Positions 1 to 5,363 of a stretch of DNA of 7,439 nt are shown in pieces. The stretch is from the NCBI GenBank assembly GCA_050014355.1, contig JBEKDL010000085.1, positions 1 to 7,439 of the forward strand, in the 5' to 3' direction. This DNA is from Fen-1077 sp050014355 (GTDB taxonomy: Bacteria > Chloroflexota > Dehalococcoidia > Dehalococcoidales > RBG-16-60-22). Position 1 is the first letter of the stretch. The number at the start of each line of letters is the position of its first letter. A program made the translations under genes and the position numbers. Under the pieces are notes generated by a model. It was not told where the DNA came from and ran no database searches. It saw only the letters and a program-made list of their open reading frames with translations.

Positions 1-195
1 AGCATCGTTACTTGTATTTCTGAATTCCCTCTCATCTAAGCCTCTGTTTACTACGTTGGCTCTAATCTACCATATTCCGCCCATAAAGTCAGTTACCCGG
101 AAGAGACTTTTTCAGCACCCTGTTAGGGAAATCTTTTTGTATTCTTAGAAGAAGTTACTAGTACCAGCCAGCAGTTTCCGCATTATTTATCACAA
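1..195. other. AT-rich stretch without a recognisable gene
   Basis: This left edge lies downstream of the minus-strand gene 196-681. No start codon with a ribosome binding site opens a convincing frame on either strand. On the minus strand a frame of 22 codons (66 to 1) stays open to the window edge, but it has no ATG or GTG start, so I do not call it. The base composition is AT-rich, like the rest of the presumed integrated element. No clear hairpin terminator is visible after the end of the gene at 196. Confidence 0.5.
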
Positions 196-681
196 TCATA
201 TTCGCTCATCTATCCAATCGATAAGCTCGATCATTATCTTTCCCAAAAGTATTATGAGAGACATGGTCACAGAAGCGTAGTTGTGACTTGGCTCCCAGAT
301 ATCTACTCCGCTTTGCAGCTCAAATTGTTGGGCCAAACTGTACAGATTCTCAGTAATATAAAAATAGTGAAAAGGGTTCTTAATAAACTCATCAGTATCC
401 AGAAATTTCTCGACGTTTTCAATGACAAAATCTTTAGTGCAAACTCTACTCCTGCAGTTGTAATAGCCTGCCCATATAGGCATGAAATGTTTTTGATGGT
501 CAATAAACCAGAATCGAAGTCTCTGATACTCTAATTCATTGACTTCGATTGGAGGAGGAGTTGTCCAGGGTGGGTCATCAGTCCAGATTAAGCCATTTAT
601 TAAATTGGAGAGTTCAAACCATTTGTCTGCCCAATCAGAAACTAGCTCTTGTTCCGTGGAGGAATACAATTTCTCATCCAA
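196..681 (-). CDS. Hypothetical protein, 161 aa, probable accessory gene
   Basis: I do not recognise this protein and assign no function. It is acidic and rich in Trp, Phe and Tyr, with no signal peptide. A Pro-rich turn with a TPPP run lies near residues 41-44, and a hydrophobic helix (roughly residues 136-157, with SLIILLGKIMIELIDW) closes the chain. That helix looks amphipathic and probably packs in the fold rather than crossing a membrane. The start is TTG at 681. An in-frame TAA lies immediately upstream, a GAGG Shine-Dalgarno sits 8 nt before the TTG, and the next in-frame Met is near residue 67. Base composition is clearly AT-richer than the genes from 1387 onward, which fits a transferred gene inside the element that ends at the tRNA-Cys scar. 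No partner gene is visible. The opposite-strand frame at 283-534 has no supporting signal and is treated as a shadow. Confidence 0.65.
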   Translation of the reverse strand: MDEKLYSSTEQELVSDWADKWFELSNLINGLIWTDDPPWTTPPPIEVNELEYQRLRFWFIDHQKHFMPIWAGYYNCRSRVCTKDFVIENVEKFLDTDEFIKNPFHYFYITENLYSLAQQFELQSGVDIWEPSHNYASVTMSLIILLGKIMIELIDWIDERI

Positions 682-689
682 TTATAATA

Positions 690-693
690 CCTC
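690..693 (-). promoter_or_regulatory. Ribosome binding site deciding the TTG start at 681
   Basis: On the minus strand GAGG (complement of CCTC here) lies 8 nt upstream of the TTG codon at 681-679. A TAA stop directly precedes that TTG in frame, so translation cannot start further upstream in this frame. Confidence 0.6.
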
Positions 694-1214
694 ACTATTG
701 TTGAATCACTGACTCAATACTCTATGACCACCTCCCGGCCCTCAGAACCGTTGGGTGGATAGTTTACCCCGGTTATTGGGGGATATATCGTACTTAGAAT
801 CGAGGCTAAGATCAGGGGGAGGGGCCCCCCTCTAAGTAGCTTCCAATAATGGAAAAATCCTATTTTAGCGTTACCATTATAAAAATGATAAAAATATTAA
901 TATGCGACTAAGGACATAAAATATTGGTGATAATAATAGTGAGAATTAGCCCTATGCTAGTCCGTAATATTCGGGAGAGAACCGAGCAATAATACCGTTT
1001 TCCGCATTTCCAACTAGTTTGTCCAACTTTGCCGACAACCAATCAATAATAGGGGGACTAACCGCTAGTTCTGTTTTGCTAACGGATTTGCTAACCAACT
1101 TGGTGGCTTGGAGTGTCACCAGACGATATGAAACCCCTTGATTATGCTCGTTTTTAGCTACAAAACGGTGCTACACGACACCCGAAAACACGGGGCGGGA
1201 CGGCCTGCAAAGGA
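694..1214. other. Gene-free AT-rich region, presumed right end of an integrated element
   Basis: This stretch of over 500 bases has no gene I can support. It holds a GC-rich palindrome (GAGGGG at 819-824 facing CCCCTC at 827-832). A very AT-rich tract follows at about 850-905, and a 9-bp direct repeat (TTTGCTAAC at 1075-1083 and 1087-1095) lies closer to the tRNA scar. One plus-strand frame is open from 968 to 1138 (about 56 codons ending TRRYETP) but lacks a start codon and a recognisable domain. It may be a decayed gene end. The position beside an att-like tRNA fragment suggests non-coding element-end DNA, but no integrase reading frame is visible. Confidence 0.45.
1075..1095 (+). repeat. 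Tandem pair of TTTGCTAAC, 12-bp period
   Basis: TTTGCTAAC occurs at 1075-1083 and again at 1087-1095, separated by 3 bases. It lies 120 bp from the tRNA-Cys att-like end. Short direct repeats near an att core are where tyrosine integrases often have arm sites, but this assignment is inference. In one frame the repeat also reads as a simple codon duplication. Confidence 0.4.
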
Positions 1215-1258
1215 CTGCAAAACCCCTATTCACCGGTTCGAATCCGGTCGTCGCCTCC
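1215..1258 (+). repeat. 3' fragment of tRNA-Cys (GCA), probable att site scar
   Basis: The segment holds anticodon loop CTGCAAA (GCA at 1217-1219), 3' anticodon strand ACCCC, a 5-nt variable loop, T arm (ACCGG, TTCGAAT, CCGGT), 3' acceptor strand CGTCGCC, discriminator T and encoded CCA. Anticodon-to-T-loop spacing is exactly canonical. The 5' half is missing. The bases before the loop (AAGGA) cannot pair with ACCCC, and the bases where the 5' acceptor should lie do not complement CGTCGCC. There is no D arm. Integration into tRNA 3' ends by tyrosine integrases leaves exactly such a half at the distal end of the element. The orientation predicts an intact tRNA-Cys left of the window and native chromosome to the right. 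A second CTGCAAA at 1205-1211 lies 10 bp upstream. It is unlikely to be a functional tRNA. Confidence 0.8.
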
Positions 1259-1295
1259 AAACTTCTTGTTTACTCCTAAGTTTCCCTTATCGATA

Positions 1296-1324
1296 TTGAC
1301 AGTTTTCCCAGAAACTATTACTGT
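1296..1324 (+). promoter_or_regulatory. Probable promoter of the repeat protein gene
   Basis: A perfect -35 TTGACA (1296-1301) is followed after 17 bp by TACTGT (1319-1324), a weak -10 that keeps the three most conserved bases. It lies just right of the tRNA-Cys scar, in the presumed native flank, and about 60 bases before the ATG at 1387. Confidence 0.5.
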
Positions 1325-1386
1325 ATTAGGTAACACCCGGGATGATTTTGCTTAATTGATGTATTGCTGGTTCAGGACGGTGAATA

Positions 1387-2910
1387 ATGGATAGAAAAAT
1401 CGGCGGTCTTTCAGAAGAAGAACGGAAAAACCATCTGGCAAAGCTGTTGATGAAGCCGCTTCCCCAGGTGTTTGACGAAATGGACGACATGGTCCGGGCC
1501 GCTTTCGAAGCTGCCAGAGTCTCCGGGGAAGCAGGCCGGGCCGCTAAGGAAGCCGCGGAGCTGGCGACCAGGGCGGCCGCGCAAGCGACGGCTAAGGCCG
1601 AAGAAACCCGCCAGGCCATGGAAAAAGCTGTCGATGGCGCTAACAGGGCCACGAATGAAACGATGGCCAGGGCTGATGCCGCCGCGAAATCGGCCCGGGA
1701 AGAAGCCGCCGAAGCGGTAAAAAAAGGCGCCGAAGCGGTGAAGCAGGCCAAAGAGTCCGCCGAATCTTCAGCAAAAGCATCGCGGGAAGCGGCGACCGAA
1801 GCGGCGAAAAAGACTGCGGAAGCCGTTAAGCAGGCCAAAGAGTCCGCCGAATCTTCAGCAAAAGCATCGCGAGAGGCGGCAACTGAAGCGGGGAAAAAGG
1901 CAGCGGAGGCGATAAAGCAGGCCAAGGAAGAGGCTGACGCCGCGGTAAACGCATCGAAAAAGGCCATGAAGGAAGCCCAGGATACGGCTAACGAAGCGGC
2001 TGATGCAGCTATCAAAAAAGCTGAAGAGGTTGCTACGGCGGCCAAAAAAGCCACCGACGAAGCCATCAGGCGGGCGGAAGAGGTCAGCGGCAGGGCTTTA
2101 GACGCGGCTGAAAAAGCTTTCCAGAAAGCTGAAGCGGTTGAGCTGGCAGCTAAAAAAGCCACCGACGAAGCCATCAAGCGGGCCGAAGAAGCCAGCGCCA
2201 GAGCTTTAGCCGCGGCGGAAAAAGCCAATAAAAAAGCCGAAGAAGTAGACCAGGCGGCGCAGCAGGTAGCCCAGGAAGCAGCCGGAAAGGCTGAAGAAGC
2301 CAGTGCCAACGCTTTGGCCGCCGCCGAAAAGGCTATCCATAAAGCGGCAGAGGCTGAACTCGCGGCGAAGCAAACAGCCGAGGAGGCAGCTGGAAGGGCG
2401 GAGGAGGCCAGCGCCAGGGCTCTGGCCGCCGCCGAAAAAGCTCCTCAAGAAGCCGAGGAGGGAGCCAGACTGGCGGGAGAGGCCGCGGAAGCCGCGAACA
2501 AGGCGTCGGCGGAAGCAGCCCGCATCGCGACGCAGGCCAGTGAAGAAGGCGAAAAGTTCATGGAAAAAGCCAACCGCGTTGTCGCCGAAGCGCTGGCCAA
2601 GGTTGAGGAAGCGCTCAGGAAAATCGATGAAACAATCACCATAGCGACCGGCGCTGCGGAAACGGCTGAAGCCGCGATGAAGGCTGCCAGCGAAGCACCT
2701 GAAAGAGCTGCCAAGGCAGCTAAGGACGCCGCTAAAGTCGCGGAGAAAGCCGAAGAAGGAGCTCAAAAAGCCAGACGCTCTATCGACGAAGCGGTAAAAA
2801 AAGCCGAAGACGCAGCTTTAGCGGCCAGGAAAGCAGTCGCTGACATGTCTAAAATAGCCGCGCAGGTGGATATTCACGCCAAGAAAAAGGGTGAAACAGA
2901 ACAGCAATAA
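1387..2910 (+). CDS. Alanine-rich repetitive helical (coiled-coil) protein, 507 aa
   Basis: Function unknown. After a non-repetitive N terminus (about residues 1-50, with PLPQVFDEMDDM) the chain is one long Ala/Glu/Lys helix. Residues 116-202 form three 29-residue repeats (type EAVKQAKESAESSAKAS). Residues 220-363 form four exact 36-residue repeats (nt 2044-2475, type KRAEEASARALAAAEKA). About a third of residues are Ala. There is no Cys, Trp or Tyr and only about four Pro. No signal peptide or membrane segment is seen, so it is probably cytoplasmic. A repeat of 36 is ten turns of 3.6 and one of 29 is eight turns of 3.63, which favours a nearly straight rod. Such Ala/Lys/Glu rods occur in TolA-like linkers, phasin-like, LEA-like and DNA-compacting proteins; none can be chosen here. 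The ATG start has AGGA 9 nt upstream (1374-1377). The gene ends at a bidirectional terminator. Long antisense open frames (such as 2309-1326) are by-products of Ala-rich codons. Confidence 0.85.
   Translation: MDRKIGGLSEEERKNHLAKLLMKPLPQVFDEMDDMVRAAFEAARVSGEAGRAAKEAAELATRAAAQATAKAEETRQAMEKAVDGANRATNETMARADAAAKSAREEAAEAVKKGAEAVKQAKESAESSAKASREAATEAAKKTAEAVKQAKESAESSAKASREAATEAGKKAAEAIKQAKEEADAAVNASKKAMKEAQDTANEAADAAIKKAEEVATAAKKATDEAIRRAEEVSGRALDAAEKAFQKAEAVELAAKKATDEAIKRAEEASARALAAAEKANKKAEEVDQAAQQVAQEAAGKAEEASANALAAAEKAIHKAAEAELAAKQTAEEAAGRAEEASARALAAAEKAPQEAEEGARLAGEAAEAANKASAEAARIATQASEEGEKFMEKANRVVAEALAKVEEALRKIDETITIATGAAETAEAAMKAASEAPERAAKAAKDAAKVAEKAEEGAQKARRSIDEAVKKAEDAALAARKAVADMSKIAAQVDIHAKKKGETEQQ
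1732..1992 (+). repeat. Three tandem 87-bp (29-codon) repeats within the Ala-rich gene
   Basis: Units start at 1732, 1819 and 1906, each with E-A-(V/I)-K-Q-A-K-E. The first two are nearly identical at DNA level: 44 consecutive bases match exactly (1741-1784 and 1828-1871). This points to a recent in-frame duplication. The third unit is diverged. Confidence 0.85.
2044..2475 (+). repeat. Four tandem 108-bp (36-codon) repeats within the Ala-rich gene
   Basis: Units start at 2044, 2152, 2260 and 2368 with no gaps or insertions. Shared features are an R/K-A-E-E core followed by A-L-x-A-A-E-K-A. They are conserved at protein level but have drifted at DNA level, so they are older than the 29-codon duplication upstream. 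Confidence 0.85.
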
Positions 2911-2912
2911 GG

Positions 2913-2957
2913 CAAAAAAAACGGGTTATGCAATTTTTAACGTAACCCGTTTATTAA
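2913..2957. terminator. Bidirectional rho-independent terminator between convergent genes
   Basis: AAACGGGTTATG (2919-2930) pairs with CGTAACCCGTTT (2941-2952), a 12-bp stem with one T-G wobble and a 10-nt loop. On the plus strand a T-rich tail (TTTATTAATT) follows and ends the repeat protein gene. On the minus strand the A run before the stem becomes a U tract, ending the small gene 2974-3210. Confidence 0.85.
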
Positions 2958-2973
2958 TTACACGGCACGCTTT

Positions 2974-3210
2974 TTATGACAGTTTGGCTTCCATTTCGTC
3001 TTCGTAAACGACGATTTCCTTCTTTTCCGGGCCGACGCGCACTTTGTACATGTGGAATATCTGGCCGGCGCTCGGGCTTATCGAATAGAAATTAGAGACC
3101 TGGCCGACCTGCCCGGCGTACGTGCCAAGGTCACTGTCCCGCTGTGTCAGTCCCTTTTCACTCACGGGATGAATGATAACTTTCTGGCCTATCGCGTACT
3201 TCGGCCCCAT
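2974..3210 (-). CDS. Small basic protein with probable SH3-like barrel, 78 aa
   Basis: This is a short conserved-looking protein of unknown function. The pattern is a set of short beta strands: YAIGQKVIIHP (residues 5-15), then TYAGQVGQVSNFYSI (30-44), MYKVRVG (54-60) and EIVVYEDEME (65-74). It resembles small SH3/KOW-like barrels in which a strand-turn-G-x-V pattern recurs, but I cannot name a family. It has no signal peptide or membrane segment. I start it at ATG 3210 because AGGGG lies 7 nt upstream and a promoter sits just before. A longer frame back to 3360 would overlap the DinB gene, and an ATG at 3231 would fall only 9 nt after the -10. It is downstream of the DinB gene on the same strand, but has its own promoter and ends at the shared terminator. 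Confidence 0.7.
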   Translation of the reverse strand: MGPKYAIGQKVIIHPVSEKGLTQRDSDLGTYAGQVGQVSNFYSISPSAGQIFHMYKVRVGPEKKEIVVYEDEMEAKLS

Positions 3211-3217
3211 AGCTTTG

Positions 3218-3222
3218 CCCCT
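3218..3222 (-). promoter_or_regulatory. Ribosome binding site selecting ATG 3210
   Basis: On the minus strand AGGGG (complement of CCCCT) lies 7 nt before ATG 3210. The alternative ATG at 3231 has no purine-rich site upstream. Confidence 0.6.
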
Positions 3223-3240
3223 GGTCGTCATTTGCGCATG

Positions 3241-3267
3241 ATAATACGAAAACGTGTGATTTGTCAA
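3241..3267 (-). promoter_or_regulatory. Promoter of the small SH3-like gene
   Basis: On the minus strand a perfect TTGACA (3267-3262) precedes TATTAT (3246-3241) with a 15-bp spacer. A shifted -10 (TTATCA) would give 17 bp. It lies in the gap between the DinB stop at 3293 and ATG 3210, so the small gene can be transcribed independently. Confidence 0.6.
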
Positions 3268-3292
3268 TACCCCGGCAAAATTTTCACCAATT

Positions 3293-3814
3293 TCAGTGCC
3301 ACCCGAAACCCTGGAGTATGCCGCGGACATAAGATGCCTGGCCGGCGTGCTGGAGACCATCGCTCATGACCATAATAAGCATCATCCCCATCTTGGGCGG
3401 CGGCTTGAAAGGCGTGCCTTCCACGGTCTTATCCAGGTCGAGCTTACTAAGGGTGGGAAAGAACTTCTGCGACCTCGCCAGCACCGCCTTATGATACCCG
3501 AGCAACGTATTAACATCCGGGGACTTGAAGGTGGGGAGGTCTTCCGGTTTCATGCGGCCGCCGGTGTCTTTCGGGTCTGTCGGGCGGTTGAATTTCTTAT
3601 GCCAGCCTTCTTTAATCCAGAGCTGGTCTTCTTTCATGAATGCGGAGATTTGCACGTCCTGCCAGCGCGTCAGGTGCCAGACCAGCCAGCCGATGCTGTT
3701 GCAATCGGGCTTGGGCTGCCAGTTCAGGTCGTTGACGCTAAGTCCCTCCAGGGTAAATTCAAGCACCCTCAATATGCTCGCGTAGCCGCCCGATAATATT
3801 TCATGGATTTCCAT
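3293..3814 (-). CDS. DinB-like (DinB/YfiT fold) putative metal-dependent protein, 173 aa
   Basis: The length and layout fit the DinB/YfiT four-helix-bundle superfamily. Members often bind a divalent metal through three His and include thiol transferases and many proteins of unknown role. Visible landmarks are WLVWHLTRWQD with His47 (residues 43-53) and DGLQHAGQASYVRG with His156 (152-165). The second matches the C-terminal H-x3-H-x-G-Q motif, except that the first His is Asp152. The triad may therefore be H-D-H, or metal binding may be altered. The exact substrate cannot be read. The ATG at 3814 has GGAGG 5 nt upstream (3820-3824). It is divergent from the tRNA-Leu/plsY unit and followed by the small SH3-like gene on the same strand. 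No operon partner suggests a pathway. Confidence 0.85.
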   Translation of the reverse strand: MEIHEILSGGYASILRVLEFTLEGLSVNDLNWQPKPDCNSIGWLVWHLTRWQDVQISAFMKEDQLWIKEGWHKKFNRPTDPKDTGGRMKPEDLPTFKSPDVNTLLGYHKAVLARSQKFFPTLSKLDLDKTVEGTPFKPPPKMGMMLIMVMSDGLQHAGQASYVRGILQGFGWH

Positions 3815-3843
3815 ACCATCCTCCTTTTTACCTCTCTGCTCGC

Positions 3844-3872
3844 AACATAATATATTTTCAGGCTGGAGTCAA
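3844..3872 (-). promoter_or_regulatory. Possible promoter of the DinB-like gene
   Basis: On the minus strand TTGACT (3872-3867) and TATGTT (3849-3844) are spaced by 17 bp, upstream of the GGAGG and ATG of the gene. The -10 is imperfect (4 of 6). Confidence 0.45.
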
Positions 3873-3910
3873 GTCAGGAATCTGATGGTCCCACCATTAA
3901 ACATAACATC

Positions 3911-3939
3911 TTGACACCCCCAGTCGCACCCCCTACAAT
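3911..3939 (+). promoter_or_regulatory. Strong promoter of tRNA-Leu and probably plsY-cobO
   Basis: TTGACA (3911-3916) and TACAAT (3934-3939) are separated by an optimal 17 bp. The expected transcript start, near 3946, falls a few bases before the tRNA 5' end at 3952. This is the best promoter in the window. Confidence 0.85.
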
Positions 3940-3951
3940 TACTCTGGACGC

Positions 3952-4033
<82 letters not shown>

Positions 4034-4034
4034 C

Positions 4035-4040
4035 AGGAGT
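4035..4040 (+). promoter_or_regulatory. plsY ribosome binding site abutting the tRNA
   Basis: AGGAGT lies 5 nt before ATG 4046 and only 1 base beyond the tRNA discriminator. It rules out the longer in-frame start at 4007, which would lie inside the tRNA. Confidence 0.8.
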
Positions 4041-4045
4041 TCAAT

Positions 4046-4636
4046 ATGCCTGTCTGGTTAATAATAATAATCGGCTACCTGCTCGGCGCTTTCCCCACCG
4101 CTTATATCGCCGGGCGCCTGGTGGCGGGCAAAGATATCCGGCGGATGGGGGATGAGAATGCTGGCGCCGCCAATGCCTACCGGGAGCTCGGCGTAAAAGC
4201 GGGCGTGACGGTGGGAATAATCGATGTCGCCAAGGGGTCTCTCGCAATGATTATCGCCCAGTCGAGCCACGTTTCCCAGAACGTTATGATGCTGACCGGC
4301 CTGGCCGTCATCATCGGGCATAACTGGCCGGCCTTTCTCGGTTTCAGAGGGGGGCGGGGCGTGAGCACGGCCATCGGCATACTCTTTGTGCTGGTCACGG
4401 TTCCGATGTTCATCCTGGCCTTGCCCACTTTGCTCATCCTTATCTGGAGAAGGAACGTCACCCCGTCCATGGCCTTTCTCTTTATCGCGCTACCCTTCGT
4501 GGATTGGTGGTTCAAGGTACCGCCGGTGCTTATCGGTTATGGCATAGCGTTGCCGGCCCTTGTGGGCATTACCACATTCTACAGGACCAAGCCAAAAGCC
4601 ATAAGCCAGGGCAAAGGCGCCATTACAAAACCGTAG
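4046..4636 (+). CDS. plsY: Glycerol-3-phosphate acyltransferase PlsY, 196 aa
   Basis: PlsY is a membrane enzyme that moves the acyl group of acyl-phosphate to sn-glycerol-3-phosphate. This makes lysophosphatidic acid, the first step of phospholipid synthesis. The length is typical, with about five membrane helices starting at the N-terminal LIIIIGYLLGAFPTAYIAG. Family loops are visible: MGDENAGAANAYR (residues 34-46), IIDVAKGSLA (58-67) and GHNWPAFLGFRGGRGVST (91-108), the most diagnostic one. The first loop has GDEN where most PlsY have GSGN, and the C-terminal motif (TTFYRTKPKAISQG) is diverged. It could thus be a lineage-specific PlsY or a paralogue with altered substrate use. The start is set by the ribosome site beside the tRNA. 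It is probably co-transcribed with tRNA-Leu and with cobO 69 bases downstream. Confidence 0.9.
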   Translation: MPVWLIIIIGYLLGAFPTAYIAGRLVAGKDIRRMGDENAGAANAYRELGVKAGVTVGIIDVAKGSLAMIIAQSSHVSQNVMMLTGLAVIIGHNWPAFLGFRGGRGVSTAIGILFVLVTVPMFILALPTLLILIWRRNVTPSMAFLFIALPFVDWWFKVPPVLIGYGIALPALVGITTFYRTKPKAISQGKGAITKP

Positions 4637-4642
4637 CCGAGC

Positions 4643-4690
4643 CAGGTTAAAAACAGCTTCCTGAATCAGGCTGACAAGGCGATTAACCTG
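4643..4690 (+). promoter_or_regulatory. Inverted repeat in the plsY-cobO gap
   Basis: CAGGTTAA (4643-4650) can pair with TTAACCTG (4683-4690), closing a 32-nt loop that contains a small CCTG/CAGG pairing near 4660-4670. The stem ends 2 bases before the cobO GGAG. It might influence translation or RNA stability. I see no cobalamin riboswitch conserved box, and the region is far too short for one. Confidence 0.35.
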
Positions 4691-4692
4691 AA

Positions 4693-4696
4693 GGAG
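4693..4696 (+). promoter_or_regulatory. cobO ribosome binding site deciding the TTG start
   Basis: GGAG (within AAGGAGAAG) lies 9 nt before TTG 4706. The next in-frame ATG lies after the P-loop and would destroy the enzyme, so the TTG is the real start. Confidence 0.75.
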
Positions 4697-4705
4697 AAGA
4701 ATAAT

Positions 4706-5239
4706 TTGACGCGGGAAACCAGAAAAGGCCTGGTGCAGGTCTTCACCGGCAACGGCAAAGGTAAAACGACCGCCGCCATGGGCGCTATCGTGAGGGCGGC
4801 CGGACATGGCTGGCAGGTATTCCTGGTCTCTTTTATGAAAGGCAGCTACACGCAGGGAGAATACAAGGTCCTCTCCCGCCTTCCCAATGTAGAGATAGCG
4901 CAATTCGGCCTCCGCAAGTTCACCGACCCGGCCAATATCAAGCTGGAGGAGAAAGAGCAGGCCGAAGCGGCTTTAAAGGCCGCCCGCAAAGCCGTTTCAA
5001 GCGGCAATTACGACCTGGTGGTGCTGGACGAGGTCAACGTGGCGCTGTCTTATGGCCTCGTCGCGCTGGATGAGATCATCAAGCTCATTGAAGACAAGCC
5101 CCCCAGGGTCGAGCTAATTCTCACCGGGCGTTACGCATCCAACCGGCTGCTTGAAGCCGCCGACCTGGTTACCGAGATGGTGAAGGTCAAACATCCCTTT
5201 GACAGTGGTATTAAAGCCCGAAAAGGCATCGAATACTAG
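4706..5239 (+). CDS. cobO: Corrinoid (cob(I)alamin) adenosyltransferase, BtuR/CobO type, 177 aa
   Basis: This enzyme transfers the adenosyl group of ATP to the reduced cobalt of a corrinoid to make adenosylcobalamin or its precursor. It acts in de novo synthesis or salvage of B12. The length is normal. The P-loop is TGNGKGKTTAA (residues 14-24), the Walker B-like segment is YDLVVLDEVN (102-111), then LILTGRYAS (137-145), and the family-typical end is VKHPFDSGIKARKGIEY (161-177). All hallmarks are intact, so it should be active. It starts with TTG, supported by a Shine-Dalgarno. It follows plsY by 69 bases, so co-transcription is likely. No other B12 gene is visible, which would suit an organism that scavenges corrinoids, but the window is too small to tell. 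No terminator is evident after the stop. Confidence 0.93.
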   Translation: MTRETRKGLVQVFTGNGKGKTTAAMGAIVRAAGHGWQVFLVSFMKGSYTQGEYKVLSRLPNVEIAQFGLRKFTDPANIKLEEKEQAEAALKAARKAVSSGNYDLVVLDEVNVALSYGLVALDEIIKLIEDKPPRVELILTGRYASNRLLEAADLVTEMVKVKHPFDSGIKARKGIEY

Positions 5240-5304
5240 GTAGGGCTTCTCATTTTGTTACGGCGGATACGGCATTTCCCGGATGTCAGTCCTGGCCGGT
5301 GAGC

Positions 5305-5334
5305 GTTACACTCCGCAAAATTATATTGTATAAT
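5305..5334 (+). promoter_or_regulatory. Promoter of the PAS kinase gene
   Basis: A perfect -10 TATAAT (5329-5334) is preceded by GTTACA (5305-5310), a 4 of 6 -35 with an 18-bp spacer. Transcription would begin near 5341, about 23 bases before the GTG at 5364. This supports that start over the internal ATG at 5468. Confidence 0.6.
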
Positions 5335-5353
5335 GCTCTTGGATATGCCGGCC

Positions 5354-5358
5354 GGGAG
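5354..5358 (+). promoter_or_regulatory. Ribosome binding site for GTG 5364
   Basis: GGGAG lies 5 nt before GTG 5364. It places the true kinase start more than 100 bases before the first ATG of the undisturbed frame, on the other side of the frameshift. Confidence 0.6.
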
Positions 5359-5363
5359 ATACC

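Noticed and set aside
95..135. Possible insertion sequence end (ACTTTTTCAGCACCCTG)
   Set aside because: The look is IS-like, but no inverted partner, target duplication or transposase is in the window.
968..1138. Plus-strand frame of about 56 codons next to the tRNA scar, possible integrase remnant
   Set aside because: No start codon, ribosome site or integrase R-H-R-Y motif is recognisable.
1184..1258. Complete functional tRNA-Cys
   Set aside because: No 5' acceptor, D arm or 5' anticodon strand can be paired; only the 3' half is present.
1326..2309. Long antisense open frame (327 codons) over the Ala-rich gene
   Set aside because: Its Ala/Ser-rich product is the mirror of GCN/GAN-rich repeat codons. 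The plus-strand frame has start, ribosome site, promoter, periodic repeats and terminator.
3211..3360. N-terminal extension of the small SH3-like gene to 3360
   Set aside because: It would overlap the DinB gene by about 68 bases and run through the promoter at 3241-3267. The Shine-Dalgarno supports ATG 3210.
4637..4705. Cobalamin riboswitch upstream of cobO
   Set aside because: Only 69 bases, with none of the conserved B12-box elements.
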